Shown here: piece after piece, positions 49,951-62,051 of the stretch | Numbering within the stretch: position 1 is the first letter of the stretch | Layout of the letters: each line of letters begins with the position of its first letter | NCBI RefSeq assembly: GCF_963576545.1 | Contig: NC_083638.1 | Span: forward strand, 33,343,041-33,407,040 | Direction of reading: 5' to 3' | DNA length: 64,000 nt | DNA from: Limanda limanda | Taxonomy: Eukaryota; Chordata; Actinopteri; Pleuronectiformes; Pleuronectidae | Notes under the pieces: generated by a model | The model's input: only the letters and a program-made list of their open reading frames with translations | Told to the model about the DNA's origin: nothing | Database searches by the model: none | Position numbers and translations under genes: made by a program

Positions 49951-52900
49951 AAGCCACACAGACCAGCAGGCCCTTGGCTGGCGCTGTCCATGGTTCTGTA
50001 ATCTCCTCTTACCACTTTTAAATAAAAAAATATAAAGTTGTGTGTCTTCAGTTATGCTGTGATTTGTATGTTGTGTTCATCTTTAGATTTTGTTTTTGTT
50101 GTACTGAAGTGATTCCGGTTTTAGGTTGCATGTTCGCAATGAAGTATACTGAGTGAAAGGGGTTTTAGATTTCACTGGGCGACAGCTGCAATTCTGAGCC
50201 TAAAATGTTGAAACATAAAACACAAGTATTGGTTGCTTTATCAATTTATTCATAATTTCCAATACTACATCATGCATCTTATTATAAATTGTTAAAAGAG
50301 GGCAATGATTGGGCTTAAAATGTTTAATTGTAATCAAAAAGCACTGTCACTGATTATAACCAGCACCCTGTAACCTTTTACAGGGTGTTACTTTTTATTT
50401 TGTAGTTTTTCAATATAAAAAAAGAAACACATACAAGTTGGACAATTTTTCAGAGGGTTGTGTTGATGAAGAATTTATGTAGACTTTATTTAGACTCACC
50501 TAGCAGATAATATAATCACAGTTAAACATTATTATGTTCAAATATCAACCTGTTTTGTGTCAAACAATCCATCTGTAACATGTGAAAAGGTGTCCAACCT
50601 GTTTGTGAGTTTGTAAATCAAGTGTCATGCTCTGTTTATCCAAACAGGGGAGGGATATTTCCTCTGATATTGTTGGCATGGTAAAGTTGGATGCTGGCCA
50701 GCTAGACAGCTGTGACTGAACTGCCCGCATACTGGATTCACTAAGTGACTTGTACTGGTGAATTTGTCTTTTCAGTCAATATATTCTATTCATTTTACAT
50801 GTAAATATATATGTACTATTGTCACTTTGTATCACTGTTCACCACTTTGCTCGATCATTTTATTTATTGATATTCTTCAACTTCATTTTTTAACAAAATA
50901 TGTTCATTCCATTGGTGAAAAGATGACAAATTTATGAATGTGGAATGAAACATGACTGCGCATTATTTTTTGCAACTGCTGAAATTAGATTGGATTATTA
51001 CTGTGTTTGTTGGCAGGGATCTTGACTGAGCTCAATTAATTAAAAGGCACATTCACACTGGCAACAAGTCACCAGGTGTCTGAAAGGGAGACAGCTATTG
51101 GCCTCCAGGGGTCAATGTTTACAAGTGAAACGTCATGTGCTGTGATCACCTGGTATGAGCTGAGCTCAGAGTTTAAAATACCATTCCACTTTTATAGTGC
51201 TCAGTGTTACTCCTTAATGTCTCTGTCAGCCCACCACAGTACTAATACAAACAAAGCTGGTTCAGTAAATTTCTTTACACTTTTTTTTCCACTGTGTAGC
51301 CATGATTTCGTAGATTTATTTGACCATCATTGAACTTTGGCAAGTAGCAAAATTACCAGAATGTTCTTATTGATATTGTGTAATCAAAATTATAAGCTGA
51401 TAATATAAATTTAGTTTGTGTTTATATATATATATATATACATTCTAAACCTTTTTAAAGAAATAATTCACAAGAAAATGCTCTTTAAGGGTTCCTTATT
51501 CCATCAGCACAATTGATATTGCAGAGGAATGTTGTATTTATTGCACAGCTGCCAAGTCTTAGTTGAACGAAGCCTTTAGTGGGATGTCATGGATAGAAAG
51601 GACATGTAGTAAGAGATTGGGATGATATATGTTATAAGATAAAACAGACAGAGAGGGGAAAAAGGCCCTAGCCCCTCTAAAGTCCTGCATTCCTGTTGAG
51701 TAATATTAGAGTTTTGCCTTCATAAAAAGGTGTAACATTTTGTATGACTCAGTTTCTGCTTACAAGAGGACCTGTCTTGTTAATTGACTGCGGCTTTTGC
51801 TCAGTGTTTAAAAAAAAAAAGCCCAATAGTTTCAGGCGGCATTGCTTCCCAGGCACCCCTTGGGAGGAGCTATTGTCCAAGCCAGGAATCCTCCCCAGCC
51901 CGCAGGTATAGAATGACACGGCTTTATAGCAGCTACCTATAGATGGGAGTGAGGCAAAGCAAAACCTGAACATCCAAAAGAATGCTTCTTGTAATGAATT
52001 TTGCGTTTTTGTAGTTTCTGCTCAGCTGCAGCAACAGGTGGGCACTTTCACAAATGAGCAGCAGAGAGAGAGTGAGATAATGTAACGTAGATAGTGGGGA
52101 GGGGGGGCTGCATGTTGTAATAAACTTAGTTAACCTACTGTTACACCCATACGTGTCCACTGCAACTCTACAGAGCAGGATTATGGCACAGAAAACGACT
52201 CTCTGTAAATCCTTAATGATGTGATTTGTATACTTTTGCTGGTTAGATTTAGCTATTCCAATTAGTGTGTCTATCCATCAAACGCAGAATTTAAAAACAT
52301 TGAACTTCATAATGACACGGAGATCCTTAAAAAGTTACAGACAAATACAGGAAAAGCTGTCAAACCGTCTAACATCTGGTTAATACAGTTGCATTTACCC
52401 CTTGAGGAAACCAAAACACTTTGTGTAGGAGTTAAAAGAAAAAGAAAACAAAGGACAAATTGGCCACTTTTTTTCTTGTGTCAATATTCATTTATGTTGG
52501 AAGCAGGTGATAAGTGATAACTATGAAGCAATTAGCAACAGGCAAAATGCAGGAATAGTCTTATCAATAACTTACAACACAGGCACCAAATAAATACTCA
52601 TATCATTAGTAAAATATTCATAATATTAGTAAAATATACAAAGTACTTCTTTCAGTTTGTAGACAGTAGACTATCACATATGATCAAATATTCCACTATA
52701 TCACATCCCATACTGATTTTACATTTGTGTCTTCATGTGAATCTGACAAAAAGTGCTTTGATTTATTACGTCCGCTGTTCAATATCCAGCATTTTTGGTA
52801 GCACTTTAGTGTAGCAAAATATTATATTCTGTCAATCATTTCAGTGAAATGAAAACCTACAGAATCCCTGTATACTGCATTTACAATAATCCCTGTCAAA

Positions 52901-53047
52901 AGGTCTGTAGCTCTGTGAAAAGATGAAGATAAATTGGTCTCTTGTTCTAAATTTGAACTTTTTATAAAACTAGAAGTGATCTATCTATACTAATGTATTT
53001 GTCTACAGTAGCAGCTAGTACGACAGTAGCATTTTTGAAGATTACAC

Positions 53048-53048
53048 A

Positions 53049-53079
<31 letters not shown>

Positions 53080-53118
53080 CCTGTTTGTACAGTGTGTGGG
53101 TTTGTGTGTGCGTGCATG
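53048..53118. repeat. (GT)n-rich microsatellite
   Basis: Imperfect GT dinucleotide repeats with interruptions, about 230 bp downstream of the fgf3 stop codon. It may fall within the fgf3 3' UTR. Confidence 0.9.
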
Positions 53119-53337
53119 CATGTGTGGACAATTCAACCAATGCGTTGCAACACTTCAGGTGGCTATAGGTCTTTTCTTCCTCTTCTATGGATTTCTTTCT
53201 TTGTGCATCAATGACAAATATATTCTGCTAATCCAGAAGGCGGCATCAAGACTGTTTTTCCACATCCTCCATTGAAATCAAGCTACACTGTGTCTCAGGA
53301 GTACAGGGTCAGCTCTCTCCTCTGAATGTCTGCTCAG

Positions 53338-55215
53338 TCAGCCCCGGCCTTTCCTGGCACGATGCCGGCGTCTTCGGCATTCACCACGGCTGCTGAGGTG
53401 ATGCGTGTGGTGGTGTGCGCTCTGACTGTCTCTTAACCGTCTCACCATCTCATGATCCTTGTTGCCCAGAACCCGAGGCAGAAATAGTGAAGCTTTGTCT
53501 GTGCTTCGCGTTTTAAAGCCCCGCCGCGGCCGGCCTTTGCCGTTAATAGAAACATACCACTGGCGTTTGGCGCTGGCTCTTCGCTTTTTGCTAATGCCCC
53601 CTGTTGGCAGTGGCTGTTCGGTTGAGTGGTGGCGAGATGCATAGGTGTTGTACCCCAACTCATGGATCCGCTCCACAAACTCACACTCTTTGTTGAATAC
53701 TTCCTGGGGATATGAGAAGGAAAGAAACAATGAGCCACATTTGTCATGCAGCTTGCAGTATGTTATTGATTCACAGGGCAAACTCTTAAAGACACTGAGT
53801 ACTTTACGCAGCTCTGTATGGACTCTGTGTGACTGCAAATTATTCACACAGTAACAGAATTTCAAGCAGAAATTCAGTCAGTTCATAGGACTTCTATGTA
53901 AATCTTTCTGCCCTATATCTTTCTCTCCCTCTAAGCCAGGAGCTGTTTGAGTTGAAGACATGGTGATATATGAAATTTGTACCCACCGAGGCATACAGTC
54001 GCCCTTTATCATTCATGGCCAAATATCTGCCAGAGAAAAGCCCTTTTATGGCCACAACTCCGACATCCACCGCTGTGATTTCCATGATGCCTGCAACAAA
54101 AAGAAACAGACAACTGTTAGATGAGACAACAGTTTAGTGTGTTTGGTGCTAAAGTCATTATGATCATATACTTCCATTTATCTCTATAGATTCAGAAATC
54201 CTTCTTCGAGGGTGAAATAGCATATATCAAAAAGCCTATGGTCTTAAACATAAATCCTTAATCACTAAAATAAATGAACGTTTACGAAAGTAAATGGATT
54301 AATTTCCGCTTCTATGGGCCACCTCTTAGCACCTAATTTGTGGGTGTATTGGCTTTTTAATCAGTGTTTGATTAGACAATGGCTTTTAGAGAAAAGCTCT
54401 AATGCTCTGTAATTAGATAAACATCCGTCGGGAGAGCGCATTTGTCCCGTTATTTGCGGAGCTACATTAACTTCCATTCTGCAGACAGCCAAACACTAAT
54501 AACGTTAACCGTGACCATGCACTCAATGTCATAAGATGAACTTCACCCAAACACAATTCACACCTATCCCTCGCAGAACTCACAGATTACGTTTTGCATG
54601 ATTAGAACTGAGCTTAGGTTCTTCTGAAGACTACTGGTCCCGTCAAAAAAAAGTCCACATCACTGAATAAGTGCGGTGAAAGTCGATACGATTTTTTAAT
54701 CAATCAGATTAGAATTTAAGACACACAAATTTGCTGAATACTATTCATTTTGATAAAGGCTAAATAAGTGTATCCTGCAAGAATTAATTGAAGTACCTGA
54801 GGTGAAACTTGTTTTTCATGCTACCAATTTACATTAAAAAACTTCCTATCATTTCCATATTTTTACAGAGGCACTGATTATTTACAAAACACATGAGATT
54901 GTGTCATATAAAATTAGATACTTCATGTTAATCAATGACAGTTTGTAAGTGAAAAATTACTCAATACTCACTTAATGGATTCGTTTCCTCCAGTGAGCCA
55001 TCTATCTTCCCATTAGAATGGATTTGTAAATGATATTTAGTGGCGCAGTAGAGTTTCCTTCTTCGCGGCGCTCCTCCGAGGTGTTCATATACTCCCCCGC
55101 GGCCCCCGGCGTCCCTCCGTTTTCGAGGATCGCAAGCCTGGCCAGGGTCGCAGAGGCTCTGGGGACTAACGGGATCCAACAGGCTCAGCAACACCAGCAG
55201 ATGTATCATCAGCAT
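53338..55215 (-). CDS. fgf3: Fibroblast growth factor 3, complete, three coding exons
   Basis: Exons on the minus strand: 54972-55215 (phase-1 end, donor GTGAGT), 53987-54090 (104 bp, acceptor TTGCAG, donor GTGGGT) and 53338-53703 (acceptor CCCCAG, stop TGA). The product is 237 aa, close to human FGF3 (239 aa). It has a signal peptide ([15 protein letters not shown]), then [20 protein letters not shown], exon 2 [20 protein letters not shown] and [12 protein letters not shown], and exon 3 [38 protein letters not shown] and [16 protein letters not shown], then a very basic tail ([12 protein letters not shown]). All of this is diagnostic for FGF3, including the basic C-terminus linked to nuclear targeting in the family. 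Of two in-frame ATGs (55248 and 55215) the second has an A at -3 and starts directly with the hydrophobic signal, so it is preferred; the first would add 11 residues. Fgf3 patterns the hindbrain, ear and pharyngeal pouches. The family N-glycosylation sequon (VNGS) reads IDGS here. Confidence 0.96.
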
Positions 55216-55249
55216 TGTGGCATGGCCGGGGAGAGACGATTGTTGCAAA

Positions 55250-58200
55250 AAACGGAGAACTCCTGCCCGGCTCCCGGGGTCCCATTAAAGTGTCAGGGCC
55301 TAAAAGCTGGAGATCTCCAGCACTGAGCACATACGAGTCTAAGAGATACCGCTGACAGCACAGCCGTCCCCGCGGTGGGATCCGCTCCAAGGCTCTGCTG
55401 CTGCTAGAAGTCCCTCCTGTGGATCTGACTGAGAGTCGCAGCACAATCAGAGCGCAGATATAAAAGAAGCTTGTGGCGACAATAGGCTGAACTCCGACCA
55501 ATTGATACAAAGGAAAGGGGGAGGCAAAGGTATCAGCCCTGTGTGAAGCGAGAGACTGCGGCGTGGATAAAATTACACAGTGGCTGAGTGTGGAACAGCT
55601 CTCTCCCTTGAACGCTTCTGCTGAAAGAGCAATTAGACTTTCCAAAGTATTCTATACAGCCGGACTGAGACTGAGTTAGCGTGTGCAACAGTTGAAGAAT
55701 AAACTGTTTGATGGTGTAATACATAATCAATCTACCATAACCAAAACAAACAAATAATCTTTTTTTTAAAACACCCTTAACTGTTGATTGATTCTCACAT
55801 TTTATGTTTAATAATCTGACACCTTTCCCCCAATCTCTCTCCAACTTGATGGTTTAGTCTGGCTGCTTAGACATTCAGATGTAATAGATAATGTATAAAT
55901 AGGCCTAGCTTCACCCCAATCAAACAGGTGCTTGTCAAGGGTACCCAGTAAAACTAACATCAGATACTAAGGTCAGTAAATCATGTATGTTTCATTTTTA
56001 ATTTGCCTTGATTCAGGGTTTCTTGTCTTAGCGCAGTCATACGCTCACATAGATGCACAGGTCTTAAGAGCTGCTGTCGAGCAGTCGCTGCAGGTTGGCT
56101 TGGGAATCCAACCCTGCTTCCTTTCTCAGCAGTTAAATTTCACAGTCATCTTTTTTCTAAAATATTTACAAACTCCTTCCTCCCTCTGAACTGTAAGCAC
56201 TACCTGCTAGCTCTACACTTCATTTCTGTTGAAGTTAGATTAATAAAATAGATTAAAAAAAAAGATCAGTCTCAGTGCTCTCTCCATGTGCTCCTTTCGA
56301 CATAGAACCCCTCTTCTGTGCATTATTCTTTATTTTTCACCCGAGCAATGGATTATCCCAGACTTTTCCCATCCTAAGGCCAGGGCTCTGGCTAAGCAGC
56401 AGCCGGTGGGCGGAAGAGCAGCAGGCTAAATGACTACTGCCTAAATTGCTTCCATCTTGGTCACATTATGGTTTGCATTCTGGTAATTAGCACCATCATC
56501 TACAAATCTCTCTGCCCTTTGGCGCTGTTCCACTGCTGCTATGGAGGCCTCTGCTGAGAATCCCCCAGAGAGTCGATGGCTAATTTGTTTTCCCCTGCCA
56601 TACATCACCCAGCTTTTTGCCATTGTCAGTTTATTTAATTCGATTATGAGAAAAGGCTGCTCTTTTAATGACAATTGTGTGGACATTGCGCCTCATAAAC
56701 CCCTTGTAAGTCAGAAAACACACCAAAAAATCAGACGGGTCATGTGTATCTGAGGTTGTTCTGGTGGCCATTTCTAAGTGAGACACTCTTGATGTGGTTA
56801 AATGCTGGAAGAGGGTGGAACCTCAGATGTGGTGTGCTGTTTCTCTCAGAAACTATTTTAATTACGTTCCCTCCACGCCGCCCACATAGCATCCCAGCAA
56901 TAAGCAGGGCAAACGATCTCAATTTGTGAGGCATGTAGACACATACACACACACACGCACATTAGTACATTATACCCCAGTCCATACTAAACTCTATGAT
57001 TCACTCACATTATGCACCTAACACAAACTTTAGCAGAAAAGTCCAAACTATATTTTCAGCAGTGGGTTGCATCTTCAAATGTATTTTCATGGTCTCACAG
57101 ATGTCTTATTTCTGCTGGGCTGAGACCAACAATTAAATCCTACGGTTCACAGACTTTGCTGCTCTGCTTGTTCTTTACTGAAACTTATAGTCACCAGTGT
57201 CAACAGTGTGTGGATACCCTAGGAAAGCATTTTAAATTTCCGGACTACAAGGATATATGTGGGGTCACATTGGGGTGAAAACCTTTATAGGTGTTTAATG
57301 TTAGACCTAATCTCAAACATTCTCGTGGAGATGCATAAATTATTTTTAAATAAAAAAGACCATATCCAAAAGTGACCATAGGATAATTTTTTTGAAATAA
57401 ATAGATCCTGAAATCGAGAGAACAGCACCCCTGGTAGCAGCATGATGATCCATTAATTAATAAGCAGCCAGGGTCAAAATGAGCAGTAATATACTCTATT
57501 AATGGTTTTCTATGAGGTAGTAATAAAAATAACAATAATTTAGTTATAAGGCTGAAAGTCCAATTTACAGGCTTCTACAACAACTATAAAATATTTTGCA
57601 GCTTATTTATGTATATAGATAAAATTCTAAATGTTTTTCCTAAGAAAACCATAGCCTCGACTAACTTCTGAAAGATGCACATTTTTCTTTCTTTGTTGAC
57701 ACTATTTGCATTATTAGGTAAATAATTAATGGACTATATTCATATATATAGAGTGCTCGTCCAGTCTTTTCCACCACTTAAAGCGCTTCCAACAATTAGT
57801 AATCATAAGTCACATTCACTAATGCATTACAGAAATTGTGAAGGTCAAACTCACAGAGAAAGAGGACAAGAATATAACAAAAAACTAGAATAATTTATTT
57901 GTGATACAATTCATGCTGCTATTATTCACAAAGTTATAATGTGTGGGATGACCATAAGGGAAGCTGGAAAGATGGTGTCTCAAAATTGTATCTTCATTGT
58001 CACATCCTTTACCCATGCTGTCAGGCAAGAAAACAGCTGCATTGCACTATAGTAACGTATAGAATTTTGGTAATTTTGTAGTCAATGCACAAACTATCAC
58101 TATACCTGGAAAGTGTGGTCACACTGAGGACACAGTAATGGATGTCATTTTTTCAAAAGAACTGAAAAGCTGGGGGTAGGCAACAGAATGTCCAAGTCCA

Positions 58201-59900
58201 TTGAAGTGCAGGTGGTTTTTAAGGGTTTTGATAGCATCTCCTTCATTGTCACAGGCTATGGACAAAACAGTTGTACAGAGTGGGTTTTGACAGGTGTCAA
58301 CATTTCCAATATCTACAGATATATACAGTTCAGCTTGTGTCATTTCTTCTGGTCTGTTCAATGACTATCCTCTCCATAAATAGCATAGCAAACCTTTTAT
58401 TGAAATTCAGTAAGTGTAATTGGCCCATGTCTTACAGGGTTCCTGGACAGAGTTTATTGTCATGACAATAAAAGGTTTTAAAAATAATTAAGACTGTCAA
58501 AATCATAAAACAACATTGGTCAGCGTGTCAAACAGGCAGTCATGGTGTATGTTTTATCGTTTCCTTGAGTGTTGTCTAAGAGCACAGTTTGGAGGGACGA
58601 GGGTTGCAGCAGCAGATCGGATTCCTTTGTTCAGAAACACACCTCAGAACCTTGTTCTATTTGGCAGAGGCAAATCAACTGTTTAGGAGTTTTGTCCAGC
58701 TATCTATGTAATATTCAGTTGACAAATGGGTCCTTCAATGTGATCAAGAGCCATTTGAATTCACATTACACTGCACACTTGCATGTTTAGCAGAAGTGAT
58801 CAGATCCCAGTGCATTCTTAATTCATTCTGGGTGCACCATGTTTATAAGTGACAAGACAATACCTTTTCTTCAAAAGAAACGCTTGTACAATTTTTTATA
58901 ATTTACCTAACTGTAATATGTTTAACAATTACTTTCGCCATCATACACTTGACAAATGAATCAAAACTGAGCCACATGAAGTGTCTTGACACAGAACTCC
59001 AAAACATACATTTTTACTTTCCCCTTTTCTCTCCTGCGACCATGAATAAAGGCAAGAATTTCAGAGCTCGTTTTTTTAATTGACCTCCCAAAAATTCGCC
59101 CCCCCACAACAACCCCAAAAAGCCCTCTTGGCACAAAAGGGTTTCTTTTCTGCAATAATACAAAGGTTATTAGCCAGGTCCTTTTCTTGCACCCCCACCT
59201 CCCTTTTTTAGTGGAGAAAAGGGAGGTACCAGTAATCCAGAGCAAATCAAAATGACCTTTGAACCCTTTCTGCTGTACTTTTTCTCATGGGCAGTTTTCT
59301 TTGGCGAGGCAGTGATCAGAGGGCTGAACCCAGCCGCTGCCTCTCCTCTCCTGACAAATCGCTGCTGAGCCTCTTTTGTCCCAATGACTTTGATCTCACC
59401 TGCTTGTCAGGCGCTTAAAAAAAAGTCTAGTACAGTTCCAGGACACAGCAAACAAATTGGCAACTATTTTATCCTGACTCCCTCTTTTTCATTTCTGTAC
59501 AGCCCTATTCTCTCTTCAATTTGTGGCATGCTGGTTTGGTAAATCAATTAATTTTAATACCCTTACACACACAATAGTTTAATACTCAACTGTGAACACA
59601 AAGGCAAAGGTCTTCTTTAGTATTCACTTATCACAAGAGCAGGCAACAACAAAGGAAACTATGCCACAATGTGCATGTTTTCTATGCTGCTATAGTTTCT
59701 AGTATATATTTAGAATAACACACAAACACATACTATAACTGGTTACAAGGACTTTGATTCAGTATACCTGAAACTCCCTCCTTTCACATTTGAAGGAGGG
59801 CTTTATGTATCTTGTAATTCTAAAGATATATCAGCAAACAACAAACTAGTAGAATTAATAGTTATTAAAATAAGTTCTTATAAAGTCCCTTGAAAGTTCT
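55250..59900. other. Upstream region of fgf3, mostly unique
   Basis: The first few hundred bases must hold the fgf3 promoter; no convincing TATA box was found (a weak TATAGAAT lies on the minus strand at 55649-55656). 56430-56700 and 59290-59430 are richer in developmental-type motifs (GGTAATTAGC, ACAATTGTG, AACTTTGATCTC-like). A diverged SINE tail (minus) lies near 57735-57800. No gene is seen. Confidence 0.4.
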
Positions 59901-59911
59901 AGAGTGGTCTT

Positions 59912-59975
59912 TAAAGGGATAGTTCACCGAAAAATCCATTCTCTCCTTACTTAACTAGAGAAAATTCTGGCACAT
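59912..59975. mobile_element. MITE terminus fragment
   Basis: TTTAAAGGGATAGTTCACCG, AAAAATCCATTCTC is the terminus of the fold-back MITE family also present at 23618-25401 and at the left edge of the window. Only one end is visible. Confidence 0.5.
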
Positions 59976-60299
59976 CCACTAATTAATGCGTTCAATGCAT
60001 TTATTTAGTGACTGTATTGGTCAACAATCATCCGGTGTTATTGTTGGAGGAATCTGTGTGTCATATGCGTAGCTATGGTAGGATATTTTATTGTCTTATA
60101 AGATGCAAGCTAGTGGGAGCATGTAATGTTGAACAGAGCTGGACCAAGAGTGAACCCTTTGGAGATCCACTTCATTTCCATTTGCTCGGATTTATAAGGA
60201 CCAACTGATACAAAATGATCATTACTGACAATAATCCATCAATTCATTGACCTTCAGTTATGCTTCAAAATGTTTTCCCTTATTAATGCTGCTAAAACC

Positions 60300-60555
60300 T
60301 TTATCTTGATGATGTTCTCCTTTACACTTGACATCTATTGCACTTCTGTCTGTCCTGGGAGAGGTATCCACATGTGGCTCTCTCTGAGGTTTCTACGTTA
60401 TTTTTACCCTGTTAAAAGGTTTTTTTAGTAGTTTTTCCTTACTCTTGTTGAGGGTTAAGGGCAGAGTATGTGACACCATGTTAAAGCCCTATGAGACAAA
60501 TTGTGATTTGTGAATAAAGGCTATACAAATAAAATTTGATTGATTGATTGATACC
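60300..60555 (+). mobile_element. LINE 3' end with TTGATTGATTGAT tail
   Basis: GACATCTATTGCACTTCTGT, TTGAGGGTTAAGGGCAGAG, and GTGAATAAAGGCTATACAAA, then AAATTTGATTGATTGATTGA form the typical 3' UTR and tail of a fish LINE. Its inverse tail occurs at 26390 and 62052. No frame remains. Confidence 0.72.
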
Positions 60556-60614
60556 ATTGAAATGCTCTATTCCCACCTCTTCTACGTATGTATGACATCA
60601 AGCTGTATGTTAAA

Positions 60615-62050
60615 ATTAAATTATATTTCATTTAGCTGACGCTTTTTATACAAAGAAACTTACTATAAGTAAATGGATTTGTATAGCGCTTTTCTGGTCT
60701 GATGATGAACACTCAAAGCGCTTTACAGTACAGATTCACATTCACCCATTCACACACACATTCATACAGTGCATCTACTTGCAGCACTTTGTTATTCTTT
60801 GGGGGGCCATTCAGGGTTCAGCATCTTGCCCAAGGACGCTTCGGCATGCAGATGGTTCAGACTGGGGATCGAACCACCAACCTTTAGGTTGGAGGACGAC
60901 CACTCTACCCCTCAGCCACAGCCGCCCATTCCATCATGAGGGTACAAACCCAGAACAACAATAATCAACAAAGTACAATTTTCTTCAAGATAGCCAAACT
61001 GCAAAGTGCTACTAAATCGCTATATATATTTTTTTAATTTCATTAAATTTTTTTATTCAAGGTCGGAAAAGATGTGTTTTTATTTTGCAGTGGAAGATGT
61101 ATAGACTTTCTGCTGTCCGATGTCATTGGGGAGCTTGTTCCACTATTAAGGAGCCAGGACAGCCAACAGTTGTGATTTCGTTGAGTGTTTAGCTCGCAGT
61201 GAGGGAGCAACAAGCCGATTGGCAGAAGCAGAGCGGAGTGAACGGGCCGGGGCGTAACGTTTGACCATGTCCTGGATGTAGACTGGACTTGATCTGTTCG
61301 CAGCACGGAGCACAAGTACTACTGTTTTGAAATGGATGCGGGCAGCCACCGGTTACTATTAAAGGGAGCGGACTAGTGTGAGTGAATTTAGGTTAAAGAC
61401 CAGTCGAGCTGCTGCATTCTGGATGACCTGCAGAGGTCCGTTGGCACGAGCAGGTAGATCAGCCAGGACAGAGTTGCAATAGTCTAGGCGTGAGATGACA
61501 AGGTCCTGGACCAGAACCTGCGCCGCCTTCTGAGTGAGAAGGGCGTGTATTCTCCTGATGTTGTGCAGCATGAATCTACAGGAACGGGTTGTTGCAGTAA
61601 TGTTGGCAGGAAGGGAGAGTTGACTGTTGAGTGTCACAGCAAGATTCCTAGCAGTCTGTGTGGGGGCTAACACCGAGTTGTCAAAGGTAATAATCAGGTC
61701 GTGGGTGGGAGAGCCTTTAACTGGAAGGAAAAGTATATTAGTCTTATCAAGGTTAATTTTCAGGTGGTGTGCGGACATCCACTGAGAGATCTCAGTCAGA
61801 CAGGCAGAGATTTGTGCTGCTACCTGTGTTTCAGATTGGGAAAAAGAGAGAATTAAAGCCATGTGAGTAAATGACAGAGGTGAGACAGTTGGTTTACAGA
61901 GAGAAGAGGAGGGGACCCAGGGTAGAACCTTGAGGGACCCCAGTAGTGAGAGGACAAGGTTCAGACACAGATCCAGTTACCCGGTAAGTGCAGTCGTTGA
62001 GGTAGGATGAGAGGAGGGAGAGAGCAGAGCCTGAGTCACCCAGGTTCTGA
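60615..62050 (-). mobile_element. L2-like LINE 3' half, interrupted by a SINE in its 3' UTR
   Basis: The minus strand encodes, from right to left, TGVPQGS-type sequence (near 61925-61945), then QISACLTEISQWMSAHHLKI, NLDKTNILFLPVKGSPTHD, NLAVTLNSQLSLPANI, LDYCNSVLADLPARANGPLQ and VIQNAAARLVFNL (61359-61862), then ANRSSPVYIQDMVKRYAPAR and SLRAKHSTKSQLLAVLAP. This is the reverse-transcriptase C-terminal half. A few frame breaks are present. The tail on the minus strand is AAAAAGCGTCAGCTAAATGA. A SINE (60672-60927) sits between the 3' UTR (TGTACCCTCATGATGGAATG) and this tail. Confidence 0.82.
60672..60927 (-). mobile_element. tRNA-derived SINE nested in a LINE
   Basis: Full-length minus-strand copy: plus-strand GTATAGCGCTTTTCTGGTCT, AAAGCGCTTTACAGTACAGA, TGGGGATCGAACCACCAACC (B-box complement) and terminal CAGCCACAGCCGCCC (head). 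It splits the 3' UTR of the LINE at 60615-62050. Confidence 0.88.
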
Positions 62051-62051
62051 A

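Larger units (their letters stand above)
48420..53330. other. fgf4-fgf3 intergenic spacer, repeat-poor
   Basis: About 4.9 kb with only a SINE remnant (49790-49950), a short TA run near 51425-51440 and GT repeats at the right end. No open frame with recognisable domains. Low repeat content next to developmental genes suits regulatory DNA, but nothing specific can be proven from one sequence. Confidence 0.5.

Noticed and set aside
55166..55645. Minus-strand 159-codon frame overlapping fgf3 exon 1
   Set aside because: It is in a different frame from the Fgf3 protein, has no recognisable domain, and lies mostly in the promoter and leader.
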